Source: Coriaria nepalensis
Lineage: Eukaryota; Streptophyta; Magnoliopsida; Cucurbitales; Coriariaceae
Direction of reading: 5' to 3'
Assembly (NCBI GenBank): GCA_027186245.1
Contig: CP114484.1
Location: 7,472,001-7,536,000 of the forward strand
Length of the DNA: 64,000 nt
The notes under the pieces were generated by a model, which worked only from the letters and a program-made list of their open reading frames with translations, had not been told where the DNA came from and did no database searches. Of this stretch, positions 12,001 to 22,790 are shown one piece after another (within the stretch, counting starts at the first letter, position 1; each line of letters starts with the position of its first letter). A program made the position numbers and the translations under genes.

Positions 12001-12117
12001 CAGTCTGTTATCTTGATAACAAACCGAGGTAGAAAGGCCAATCTACCCCAGTCCGTTATCTTGATAATAGACCGAGGCAGAAAGGCCGTCTCATTCATCT
12101 GTTATTAAGATAATGGA
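12001..12117 (+). repeat. Tandem repeat, 48-bp unit, about 2.4 copies
   Basis: The unit beginning CAGTCTGTTATCTTGATAAC at 12,001 recurs at 12,049 and a partial third follows near 12,093. Each unit contains ACCGAGGTAGAAAGGCC or a one-base variant. The neighbouring text just before 12,001 shows an inverted partial copy (GACTGAGATAATAAG). It may be the end of a decayed DNA transposon. The parent element was not identified. Confidence 0.7.
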
Positions 12118-13028
12118 ATTAAACTCAAACACGAAATCATACTCAGTAAAATCGAATTCAGATTTCACAAAAATCAAACTCAAAACTTAGATTTCACAAA
12201 AATCCTAATAATGATCTAACCAATTTCATCAAAATCATATTCACAACTTTGATTATAAATGCATATAGTGCAATTTTCATATTTCCATGACTGGCGTTCT
12301 TTATTATCTTCCATTAAAGACAGAGAGAGACCATACCTTTGGTCTAGAATTGCGCTAATGAGAAAAGCCTGAAATGGACCGGAATCGCGCAGGTGTGAAG
12401 TCCGAAACATTTTGGAATCGCACGCACGGCACTTGTGAGAAGAGGAAGAAGAAAAGGAAAAAGAAGAGGAAACAATGAAGATGGTTGTTTTACTTATTTA
12501 TTTGTCATCGGGGATTTGAATGACAAAATGAGGGTGATATTATCTTTTTTCTTTTTTCTTTTTTCTTTTTTTTTTCCCTTTTTTTCCTTATAAAGAGTCA
12601 TTTAGTTTAGTAAATATTAAAAGGATGATATTTTATCAGATTATATCTAATTAGTTCAAGTTGTTCTAAAAATATAAAGCTAATTTATTCCGTCAAGACT
12701 TTTCAAAAGCGGCAGAAAAAAAAAAGGAAAAAAAAAAAGAAAAAACGATCTGGATTCTGGATTCTCTATCCAAGCAAAATATCTTCCTTACTTATTATGT
12801 ATTATGTATTTATTTATATCGATGATCATTTTTATTGTTTGCGTCTTAGTTGACACTTTTGACTATTCAACGAGTGTGAAAAAATAAAAGGGAAAGTTAG
12901 TCAATAAAAAAAAAAAATCAGCACCCTCTAGCAATATTATTATTCTAAATCGTATTTATCCATTCCTGCACCAAAGAAGAAAAAAAAAAGGAAACAAATC
13001 TCCTCCTTGAGCTCCTATACAGTTTGCC

Positions 13029-13412
13029 ATGGCGGATTTCAGATCCAAATCATGCAGAGATGTGACGGCGAGGAGCCAGAATATTGAAATTGAATATGGA
13101 GGAGGAGGAGGAGGAGGAAGAGGAGGGAACACGATAAGCATGCACGATCTGAGACCTTTCAGTGTGAATTATGCATTTTCCGGGCAGCCAAATACTGTTG
13201 TAAGAAAGGAAGTTGATGAGATCAAGAAAAGGAAAAGCAATGAAAATAAATATTCAAGAAGCTGGAGCTTGATTGATCCAGAGTTGCAGAGGAAGAAGAG
13301 AGTTGCAGGTTATAAGGTATATGCAATGGAAGGGAAGATGAAAGGGTCCTTTAGGAAGAGCATGAGGTGGATCAGGAACACATGCAATCAAGTCGTCTAT
13401 GGATTGTGGTAA
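13029..13412 (+). CDS. DUF3511 domain protein, single exon, 127 aa
   Basis: The open frame starts at the first ATG (MADFRSKSCRDVTARSQN) and ends at TAA with no intron. The last 40 or so residues match the plant-specific DUF3511 domain: KRVAGYKVYAMEGKMKGSF, then RKSMRWIRN and a final QVVYGLW. Length (about 100-130 aa) and the basic, tryptophan-containing C-terminus fit the family. The N-terminal half is lower in complexity, with a run of seven glycines around residues 25-31 encoded by GGA repeats, then a basic lysine-rich middle. No signal peptide or membrane segment is seen. The biochemical role of DUF3511 proteins is not established. An AT microsatellite follows the stop. The gene looks intact and stands alone between transposon blocks. 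Confidence 0.9.
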   Translation: MADFRSKSCRDVTARSQNIEIEYGGGGGGGRGGNTISMHDLRPFSVNYAFSGQPNTVVRKEVDEIKKRKSNENKYSRSWSLIDPELQRKKRVAGYKVYAMEGKMKGSFRKSMRWIRNTCNQVVYGLW

Positions 13413-13468
13413 AATATACAACTTTTTTATTTTTTTTTTTATATTATTACTTCTCTTTAACATACAAA

Positions 13469-13489
13469 TATATATATATATATATATAT
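13469..13489. repeat. (TA)n microsatellite in the 3' flank of the DUF3511 gene
   Basis: About ten uninterrupted TA units lie some 60 bp after the stop codon, in the likely 3' untranslated region or just beyond it. Confidence 0.95.
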
Positions 13490-14600
13490 GGTGGTTTCAA
13501 AGTTGCGTTAATAACCATAATGATGTTAGTTCTGCAACATTAACCAGACAGAAAGATGTAATATGATAATTTATTACTTATTATTATTATTTTTAACTGT
13601 AATATTAATTGAGTTTGTGAATTTATTATGATTTGCTGCTCTTTGTGTGGAATGGTCAGTTTGGGTATTTTTATGGCATCAATTTAATGGAAGGATCCAC
13701 ATCAAAGTTCTGATCCTTTTTCCCCAATTGTTTTGCTATTTCTTAGCTTCTTCTTTAGGCAGCATCAAACGTTAATTGCCTTAACAGAGAGATTAAAATG
13801 CAGGGAGAAGAAGACAAAAACAAAGTGAAATTTCCATTTAAAAAAAACAAAAAATTTATATATATAATATATGTTACCAGCTACTTCGTTATTGAAATGA
13901 AATCTGCTTTAGTGCTTGAAATGTCCAAAAAAAACTTCTTCATCCAGTTCTTCTGCTTTCTTTAGGACCTATTCTTTTACTTGCAATATTGCATCTTTTT
14001 TTCCAACATCTTTTCATCTTTTTTTCATTGCATCAAAAGAAAATTCTTAAAAATAATAAATTATTTGTTGGATATGAAGAAATTTCCCGAGATTAAAGAG
14101 GAAGAAAGATGAGCTTTGAGGTTGAGTATTTAATTTCATATTTAAATTTTAATAATTGACACTTTTAAAATTAGTTATAAATTTATTGGAGAAAAAAAAA
14201 GAAAGAAAAAAAAAAGGGGTTGATTATAGGATTTGAGTCTTAGATTAATCCTAACACATAAAAGTCTTTCCATGTGCATTGAAGTTTTTACTTTGACAAA
14301 ATAAATAAATAAATAAATAAAATAAAATCCTAATATCTACTTATATTCATGACTTTTTTTAAGGGATATTTTTTATTATTGAAATAGCTACTAAAAACTT
14401 TGACCTCAATATTTTTCTTTCTCTAAATGGGTGCTTCTCTCTAAGAATGATAGTTTCCCTGAGCAAATCTCAGATATCCCTTTCCCTGACTCTAGGGCAT
14501 CGTGGGTGTGTTTTCGAAAAGATTAAAATAATCATATACTGTTTAAAATTTAAAAATATTTAACCCATCAAATCCTATTTAAAACATTTATGTATTGTTT
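13490..14600. other. Intergenic AT-rich DNA with AAAT microsatellite
   Basis: No gene supported. It contains several A and T homopolymer tracts and an (AAAT)n-like tract around 14,301-14,330. Short open frames here have no recognisable domains. Confidence 0.5.
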
Positions 14601-15039
14601 AAAAACTATTGACAAGGGCGGTTTTTATTCTAACATTAAATATGTTATTGTTCTTCTTCGACTCTTTTTCCTCTTCGAATGAACTCTTCATCTTCTTATT
14701 CTTCTTCTTCTTCGCACTCGTCTTCTTTGCATTAGTCTTCTTCGCTGCCACCACCTTCTCTCACTTCTTATCACCTTCACTCTTCTTCTTCTATCGAGTT
14801 CCATCAATCCGAATAGCAACTCTGTTCTTTTTCTCCATTACTTGAATTGAGAATATGGAGTCCATTACTAAACGAAGTCCCTCTACACCTAAAGATCAAC
14901 AAAATGCCGCTACGCATGAGGATGCACAACAAAGTCCTCAACCTAGAACCAAAGTGATGTTTTGCAAGTTTATGGTGAAGGTGAAAGTAAGGATTATGGT
15001 TAGAGTGAGATTGATGATAAAATAAGACCCAAATATGGG

Positions 15040-15573
15040 GTAAGTAGATGTTAATGGGTGAGAAAAAATAAACACGTTTATATCAATGGGAAGTTGATTT
15101 CTCACCTATTGATTCAACATATCAATTGTGTCTGACCAATTGAAGTCAATTAATCAGTTATTTATGACCCATTGACATCAACAAGTCCATTATTTTCGTT
15201 CTGTTGACATCAACGGGTATACTTTATCTAGCTCGCTGATATTAATCAGACAGAAAAACTAACATGTTGATATCAATGGGTATATTTTATATGCCTTGTT
15301 GATATCAACAGGTGAGAAAAACTAACACGTTGATATAAATAGGATTTATTTTATCTTGCTCGTTGATATTAACGAGTCAAAAATAACTAACATGTTGATA
15401 TCAACGGGTCAGAAACAACTAACTCATTTATATCAATATATTAGTTATTTATGACCTATTGATCTAAACTGACAGCCTTTTGATTTTATAACTGAGCTTT
15501 TTATCTCAAACTCGATATACAACAATGCTTACATATTGTTGATTTATAATTCAATATTTTTGTATTTTTTTAG
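15040..15573 (+). repeat. Intron-confined array of self-complementary GTTGATATCAAC-type repeats (array 1)
   Basis: Many irregularly spaced copies of a motif of the form TTGATATCAACGGGT, often preceded by AACACG or GACCC and followed by AGAAA.AACTAAC, fill this stretch. Individual copies vary (GTTGATATCAACAGG, ATTGACATCAACAAG, GTTGATATTAACGAG). The core is a near-palindrome, so each copy could fold back on itself. The array lies between a good donor (GG|GTAAGT at 15,040) and acceptor (TTTTTTTAG at 15,573), inside an intron of the DUF1985 gene. Confidence 0.8.
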
Positions 15574-17450
15574 GTCATATCTAGGATTTTAAAGCCCGGT
15601 CAATATTTTGAATCTATGGTTACGTCACAGTCAAGATCTTTCATTTGGATGGGGGAAATGAAAAGGTATTTGGGGAACATGCTTTGGGCACTTCATAGAC
15701 GTAGATAGGTGTCTCCAATATTCTGCTAAGTTAGTTGTTGCCCTTCTTATTCGCCGAGCTGATTGTAAAAGAGAAAAAGAGTTTTGGCTTTACATTAACG
15801 AGCAACCTCTATGTTTCTCTCGGCGAGAGTTTGCTTTAATTACTTGCCTGAAATGTGAAAAACTACAAAATGACATCTATCCTGAAATTAAGAGGAGTAA
15901 GGTTATGAGGAAGAAATATTTCATTGGCAAAGGAAAAAAAGTTACATGTGGGGTGTTATGTGAGGTTCTTAATGGTCTACGTTCCAAGAGATCATATTTT
16001 ATGGATGGTGCTTTTCCGGATGTATGGACATTATCAAGTTTTCAATTGTATACTTTTTAGAGACCGTCCTCTTGGGTAAAGAGAAGAAGAGCTACATAGA
16101 GATCGAGCATCTATTAATGGTCTCAAATCTTGATTACTTCAACAGTCACCTTTGGAGTAGTTTAGCCTATGGAAGAACAATCAAATCCTTCAAGAAGGAT
16201 GACCTTTAGATATAGGCCGGAACTGCAAGTAGAAAGAAAGGGAAAACACACTTATTCTATTAATGAATTTATGTTAGCTATCTAGGTAAATTAATTATAT
16301 ATTCTCAGTTAGTATTAATTAATTTCCTAATAATTGTAATATGTCTATGTTAATGGTACTTTACAGGTATGGGCTCTCAAGGCAATTCTCGCCCTTGGAA
16401 TGATATTTGGGAGGAGTTTGGAAACTATAAGGATGCTCACATATTGAATTGGGGAATGAAGCATGACCCTTTTCATATAAACCAATGTAGTCATTTCAAA
16501 AATTCAAAGACACTTTTAATGATCCAACATTTAGTTTTGAGCTCAAACCTTTTTTTTTTTTTTCCTTTTTTACTCTTTTACTCTTAGTATATCATTAATA
16601 GATAAACACCAATCTAACATCAATTTTATGATACAGGTAAATATACATACATCTTTAGAACTATTAAGTGAAGAAAAAAAAAAGGACTAGGACTATATGT
16701 CAAGTGAGAAATACGTTGAGCAGCCGACTGCTCAATAGTATGGAGATGGTGACTATTTTGATGAAGCGGGTGAGCAGGGAAGAAGAGTGGGTACTACTCA
16801 ACCCAAAATAGAAATCCATCTACTAAGAGTTCAAGAAATAGCTGACCCAAGCTTCCTCAAGGCTAGACTTCATTCTTAGCTTACGGAGGACGATGAACGG
16901 GTTTGGGAAATGATTGGAGCGGATGGAGCATACCCTTTCTGAGTTTGACGAATTCAATCGAAGATTAATGTGGGTTGAGGAAACTTTTAATCAATTAAAC
17001 ATCTTAATCCCTGAGGGCTATGGAGTGGATCATGTACATCTAAATATGCATGGTAAGAATATTCAATTTCATTTTTGTTATGTATATTGATAGGTATAAT
17101 TGGATTAAATACTAATTTTACACTATAGTGGAAGATGATGATGGCCATGGCTATAAGGAGGCAGAACATGTGGATGGGATCCATTTTAAGGATCATGATA
17201 CCGTTGAGCAGGAGGTTGGGGTACAATCTAAGGATTAGGACGTTACTGCTGGACTTGGTAAGCATTATTTCTGGTACCGTTGAGCTATAATAGATAAATA
17301 CTAATATGTTTTATTTTTTAGATCTTCTGGTCCAGAGTATAGTGGGTAAGAATCTTCTGAAAGTTAGCAAGGATCAAGTCCAGGACAAGACTTAGAGAGA
17401 TGTTCCCTAGCATCACCCCAAGGTGTAAGAGAAGCACCAAATTGATGAAG

Positions 17451-18065
17451 GTAATTTGCTTCAAAAAAATTAAACTTAAAGTATTTTGGCCCATTGATCC
17501 CAACGTTCCAATTGTTTCTGACCTATTGACATCAACAAGTCAGTTTTATCTGAACTGTTGATGTCAATGGGCCGGTTGTTTCTAGACAATTAATGTCAAC
17601 TTATCAGTTGTTACTGACCAGCTCACATCAACGAGTCAGATGTTATTAGTCCATAAACAATGGACTCGTTAACATCAATGGTCCAATAAGATCTGACTCA
17701 TTGATGTAAGCTGATCAGTAACAACTGTCACTAGCTCACATCAACGAGTCAAATGTTATTGGACCATTGATGTTAACGAGTCTATTATTTATGGACCGTT
17801 GACATCAATGCTTCAGTTGTTACTAACTTGCTGATATCAACGAGTCAATTATTTATGGACCGTTGATGTTATAACAAGTCGGTTATTAATGGACTGTTGA
17901 AATCAACGTGTTAGTTGTTACTGACCCATTGATATCAATGAGTCAATTATTTATGCAATGTTTATGTTCACGAGTCATTTATTTATAAACCATTGACATC
18001 AATGGGTTAGAAATAATTTTATTACCTTACTATGTTTAGTTTATTTCTTATATATTATTTTGTAG
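17451..18065 (+). repeat. Intron-confined array of the same repeat (array 2)
   Basis: It is made of the same family of units as array 1, here mostly GACC.TTGATATCAACGAGTC followed by AGTTGTTACTGA or AATTATTTATG. It is bracketed by a predicted donor (GATGAAG|GTAATT at 17,451) and acceptor (ATTTTGTAG at 18,065). Unit spacing is around 45-60 bp. Some copies alternate ATG/ACG and CCATTG/CGTTGA variants, so the array is old and diverged. Confidence 0.8.
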
Positions 18066-18785
18066 GGGGAGCCACTATGCCACAACTGGTCGTGTTTGAG
18101 AGGAGGCCAGAGATAATAACTAAGAAGAGGGAAAAAAAGCGGAGTAAACATGTCTCCGTTCATGGTTGACATATTATGCAAATAATATTTTCGTACTCCC
18201 AACCCGGAAATATTATGCAAATAATAAGGTGGTCGACTCGCAACAACTTTAATAAAGATAACGAGTGAGCACCCTTACTATGTTTAATTATGTTATTTCC
18301 CATCTTTTCCTATATGTTATTTTTTTCCTATGTTATAATTTTGCTCTTGTATTTATCTTTCTTTTCTAATCATAAGGGGAAAATGCAGTGTACTTTGAAG
18401 TACAGTGGGCATGTTTCCAATCAAGAGTTTTAGTTCGAGTGCATAACGAAATGACATTAGCTTCAATCTACCGTTAATAATTTTAAAATTTATAAATTTA
18501 TCTTTGTATTATGTTATTATGCTATTATGGTTGTTGATATAGCTTAATTGATTTTGGCAGCATAAAAACGAAGCATTGTACCGTATATACGAGCGATTAC
18601 AAAAAAGCCATTATCTTACACACAAACGGGTGGCACTCCTAGAAGACCAATTCGGTCGGTGCCTGTATGTTTTGTATAGGTAAACTATTGAGTTGGATAG
18701 GTAAACTATTGATTTGAAAGATCCCCTCTTCGAAGAGTAAGTATATACCTTATGACTTTATGTTCTTATAATTTATCTTATTTTT

Positions 18786-20270
18786 ACATTTAAGCGCACG
18801 GTATCTTATCCAAGTCAAATTCTCGACATTTGTAACTCCTCTTCCCTAAATCGACCAAAGCAATATCGTTGTTACCTGTCACTACGTACGTATCATTATT
18901 CGCTCTCTCAACCCGTATACTAGAGGCTTCATTATGTCTTAACCTGTGCACTTCTTCTACCTTAGGAGTACATTGCTTATTATGCTTAATAGTTGCTTCT
19001 CTTCGAGTGTTGACCAAAGTCATCATCATCTTCCTAATACTATCAAGTAAGGAAATAGTTGGATATTCATGTGCATCTCTTAATGAGGCATTTTGTGACT
19101 CGAAAATGTTATTTGTCATGATGTAGAATCTGCAATCCTTGAAATGAGATCTTGACTAATTGTTAAAACTGGCCCTCTTCAAGTAACTTGCCACACCAGG
19201 ATACCGAGTTATGATCTCATGGAAGTATTGGTTGAATTCCTCAACCGTATATGTTATGGCTACACTATAGAATGCTGATAATTCCACCACACTTGAAATT
19301 CTTTTTTATATTATTCTCAATGTGCCACATGCATGCACTGTGTTTTGCATGAGTATAAACATTATATGATGCATTTTCAATGCTCTATGATTGATCTGAT
19401 ACAAATACCTATTCGGAGGCATCAGGGATTCTTTCCTGTAGCCTATATAAGAACCAAGTTCAGGATGCTATGTTCTCCGAGTCGGCTTTACACCATGCTA
19501 TCAAATAAAGCTATTTATTTCCATCCATTGCAATTATGGTTAGAAGTGTGCCCTTGTATTTGGACTTTAAAAAGGTCTCATTGATATCAATAACCTTTCC
19601 CATGAACTGAAATCCATTAATGGATGCTCTAAAAGCCCTGAAAAATACAAAAAACTATCATCTTCATCCATCGTAATTTCCTCAACCGTACCCTTAATAA
19701 AATCACACACAATAGTCTTTGTTTTCCATGTCTTCCAATAAGTAATATCTACATGGTGATCATTAAGGGCCATTATTTTGATCATTTTTGGGCTATAACC
19801 CTCATTACACCCCCTAAAAGTATTGGACACATGTCGTTCAATTATCGATGAAGTTGCTTGTCGATTTCTATTGTTCCTAAATAGAAAGGATCATGTGTGC
19901 TCATCATAATAAAATCAAATTTGGAAAAACTGAAGAATATTTCCTTCTAGTAGCACAGAGTCGCCATTGACAGTTTTGGTCAACACAAATGACAACATTT
20001 GTAGTCTTATTCGACTTCTTCACCTTAAACTCTTTATTGTTTCAGATCACATGCATATGTACTTTTACTTTTAGATCAGTCTTCAAGGGAAATAACAGAT
20101 CATGACAAAACTCCTTTAGGCGTATTTCATAATAGTCAATCGGGACTGTATTGTTTCCAACACTAGAATGCTCGATCAACGATGCAGCGGGCAGAGTAGC
20201 AAAGAGAAAAACATTGGCATATTCACCATCACTCTTTTCATCAATTTCAGTTTCAGGTTGTGTCAAGTCC
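18786..20270 (-). pseudogene. MULE (mudrA-type) transposase relic 1
   Basis: On the minus strand, from the N-terminus: PLKTDLKVKVHMHV, then NNKEFKVKKSNKTTNVVICV and DQNCQWRLCATRRK (the Mutator DNA-binding N-terminal domain). Next come the catalytic region with IAMDGN, ASWTWFLYRLQERIPDASE and FVSDQS, the segment EEFNQYFHEI and PGVASYLKRASF, then MTNNIFESQNASLRDA, and finally YKCREFDLDKIPC of the SWIM zinc finger. The SWIM histidine is missing because a stop follows PCA. In-frame stops and frame changes occur throughout. The same order and wording appear in the transposase at 38.9-40.2 kb. Confidence 0.85.
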
Positions 20271-20430
20271 TAAATGAGGGGGGGGGGGTATAAATTCTGG
20301 TTATCTATAGCAGAAAAAACATTGGGTATATGAGACATAAGTACTACACCATATAATTTTTGTTATTCTTACGAGAAACAGGGTAATAAATTTTTAATGT
20401 GCAAAATGGAGAAACTGATGGACCCCAATT
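20271..20430. other. Short spacer with G homopolymer
   Basis: A run of about twelve G lies near 20,279-20,288, between the MULE relic and the LINE. Nothing coding is seen. Confidence 0.5.
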
Positions 20431-20530
20431 CCCTTCTCATCCTAAAATTAGCCCCCATTTAATGGCAAATTTTAGTTGGGATTATAGTGAAAAAGAAGAA
20501 AATGGGGATAAGGAAAATATTGATTAGAAT

Positions 20531-21442
20531 GTGCCATCAACTTTTGGGGAGGATAAATGGAAACAAGGTATTAGTATAGAAGATAGGGAAAAAGAGCCCA
20601 TAGATAGAAGTGTTGGGAGGGAGACCAATGAACATTATTTTACTAGAATAAGTAGAATATTGGATCATGAATCTTTAGGGGAGAAGTGTAATGTTGAGGG
20701 AAGCGGTGGGGAGAATAATATGAGTAGAAGTCCTTTAGCCGTCCTAGAAGTTTTAAAGAATAAGAAGAGCAACTTGTTAGTTACCAAAGGAAGGGAAAGT
20801 AAGTTTGTGTCAGACAAAATTATTGATGAAGGGGTAGAGTTGGTAGTGGAAAAGAAAGATATGGTTGTGGCAAAATATGAGCAATATTTTGTAGAATTCC
20901 CCTCGAATGAAGATAGAGAGAATGAAAGAGACATAGTCTATAGGTGGTCACTCTAGCTGGAGAGTTTAGTGATTTGAGTTTAAAAAGGAAAAGAATTGAA
21001 GATGATATAGAAGATTTAATTAATAAAAAGATTTTAAAGACGCTACAGGTTCAGAAATTCAATTCTATTGAAGAGATTTAGTTCTGTAAAAGTGGTGAAT
21101 GAGATGAAAGTTGATATGAAACCAAGAAGGGGTAGAAAACCTGGGAAAAGGTGTGGAGTTCGAAAAGGCAAAATAGTGAAGGGTACAACAAATGTAAAAG
21201 TTTATGAGAAGGTTGTAATCACTATTAATTATGGTGACATCTCAATTGAGAGTTTTTTTTTTTTTGAAGAAAACGGGAAACCAAATGATACAAATTTTGA
21301 ATTAGGGTGTGAATTAGTTGATAAAGAGAAATTAATGGAGAGAATGGATGATCAGACCAGTAGGAATTCTATGGTAAGGGAACATAGTGATTTGCTAGTG
21401 GTGTTCAATCAATCATTGCATGGCGGTGCCCAACAGTTGTAG
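20531..21442 (+). pseudogene. LINE ORF1-like region
   Basis: Two successive frames (20,531-20,956, and 21,068-21,442 in another frame) encode charged, lysine- and glutamate-rich protein with a basic cluster KPRRGRKPGKRCGVRKGK. They lie where ORF1 should be, upstream of the endonuclease. I do not recognise a DUF4283 or a zinc-knuckle motif, so the call rests on position and composition. A T9 run near 21,255 could be a slippage site. Confidence 0.45.
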
Positions 21443-22209
21443 AAGCATAAGAACAATCTCTTGGAAATGTCAAGTATGATAGGAAGAGCTCTTAGAGAGC
21501 TTAACAGAGTTCACAATTGTTTGAAGTTATGATACATCACTCATCAATAGAGGTAGATACAAAGTTGACTTTTTGTTGGCATGATTTTTTGGCATTGACT
21601 CTTATTCCATTAGCTTCCCTACAAAAATTGAAACTTGTGGTAACAAGTTTCACTTAGATCGGATCAAAGTAACTCAAGTTCGATCCAAACTTGTGCTTTC
21701 TATTTTTGGCTGTTGTTGTGGGAGGAAAAATGGAGTTGGGCGGCTTCAACGGCTACTTTTGTGTTTAATCAAGTTTGATATGTTGGTTGAAGGATTTTGA
21801 TGCTGCTGATGAAGTTTGGAAAGTTTTGGAATCATTTTTTTTTATACCTTTTTTGGTCAAGAATAGCTTGGTTGGTGACCATTTCTCGTTTTTCTGGTTT
21901 TTCTTTACTCTTTCTGCTTTTTTATTAAAAGTAGTATAGGTATAGTGATTGTAAGTGTTATTTCTAATTAGAATGTGGCCATTTAATGGTTAACTATTCA
22001 TGTACCTTGTTTCATCTTTATTTATGTATTTAGACTCTTGTTTTTTGCTAATGAAATCATATTGATATTTTTACATAAAGGGATTGTTGTTCATTGTTTC
22101 CTTTTGCTCATTGACAAAGCTGTTTTTGAGAAAGTAGAGAGCAAGTCTTAAATCTTGTTTTTCATTTTCCAACAACAACTCCAATATTTTGTTTCTCACG
22201 TAAACAAAA

Positions 22210-22790
22210 AATGAACGTTATAAATTGAAAAAGATAACTAAAGAGTTGAAATTTAGTGGTTACTGGTATGTTGATCCTTTAGGAATCTTAGGAGGTTTAG
22301 CCCTGCGGTGGAATGAGGAGGTGTATGTGGAGTTTATGAGTTCTTTTAAAAATAATCTTGTTGATACTATTATTAGATGCTCTGCTGCTTTTGATTGTAT
22401 GAGATGGTTCTGGATTTTTGGGGACCTGGATTATAAGGCAAGAAGATAAATGTGTGATTATATGACTTAAGAAGTAGATAGAATTATTGGCCCTTAGGAG
22501 GGATGTTAGGCCATTTGGAAAATGCTAGCTTTTCAGAACATGTTACATGACTGGTGTTTTATGGATCTTCCTTTCAATGGGGTGCATCTTACATGGAAAA
22601 ACAACAGGGATGGTGCTTTGATAAGGAAGAGAATTGATGTGGTATTGACAAATGTGGAATGGAGGGAGATGTTTCCTCCTAAGTGTCAAGTGTTTAATTT
22701 TCCTATCTCGCGTTCAATCCACTTTCCTATTGTAGTGGATTTGAATTTTAAAGATGCTAAAACCCCCCAAGCTTTTTAAGTTTGAAATCA
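22210..22790 (+). pseudogene. LINE endonuclease (EEP) domain relic
   Basis: Pieces typical of plant L1 endonuclease are seen: GILGGLALRWNEEVYVEF near 22,270, then FQNMLHDWCFMDLPFNGV, HLTWKNNRDGALIRKRIDV, and IDVVLTNVEWREMFP followed by a variant of the SDH motif (SRSIHFPI where S-D-H is usual). A stop and a frame change separate the two halves. The altered histidine/aspartate region means it would not be active. Confidence 0.8.

Larger units (their letters stand above)
14854..18660 (+). pseudogene. DUF1985 domain gene of a MULE, decayed, with introns
   Basis: A likely first exon opens at 14,854 (MESITKRSPSTPKDQQNAA). After an intron (donor 15,040, acceptor 15,573) a DUF1985 region follows: SAKLVVALLIRRADCKREKE, FSRREFALITCLKCEKLQ, CGVLCEVLNGLRS, then in another frame IVYFLETVLLGKEKKS and HLLMVSNLDYFNSHLWSSL. 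A further predicted intron (16,285-16,367) is followed by VWALKAI. Another predicted intron spans 17,451-18,065. Stops, for example after FALHRRR-type text near 15,700 and TAG at 16,282-16,284, and at least one frameshift near 16,025 make it non-functional as it stands. DUF1985 function is unknown. In related genes it lies upstream of a C48 (Ulp1) peptidase, which I could not confirm here. Confidence 0.7.
14609..20270. mobile_element. Mutator-like (MULE) element with convergent DUF1985 gene and transposase
   Basis: A plus-strand DUF1985-type gene relic (14.85-18.6 kb) and a minus-strand mudrA-type transposase relic (18.79-20.27 kb) face each other tail to tail with no other gene between. DUF1985/Ulp1-type ORFs carried with a MULE transposase are known from plant MULEs of the KI-MULE/CUMULE type, which suggests one element. 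Terminal inverted repeats and target duplications were not identified, so the outer limits are only the limits of recognised coding sequence. Both genes carry stops and frame changes. Confidence 0.65.

Noticed and set aside
13029..13412. Glycine-rich cell-wall protein as an alternative call for the DUF3511 gene
   Set aside because: The glycine run is short and there is no signal peptide. The C-terminal domain is diagnostic of DUF3511.
15040..18065. CRISPR-like appearance of the two short-repeat arrays
   Set aside because: The units are diverged, spacing is irregular, and both arrays lie in introns of a plant transposon gene. There are no unique equal-length spacers or cas genes, and this is eukaryotic DNA.
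20276..20290. G homopolymer as an origin or regulatory element
   Set aside because: A single mononucleotide run without other signals. The C run at 30,710 is similar and lies in a dead LINE.
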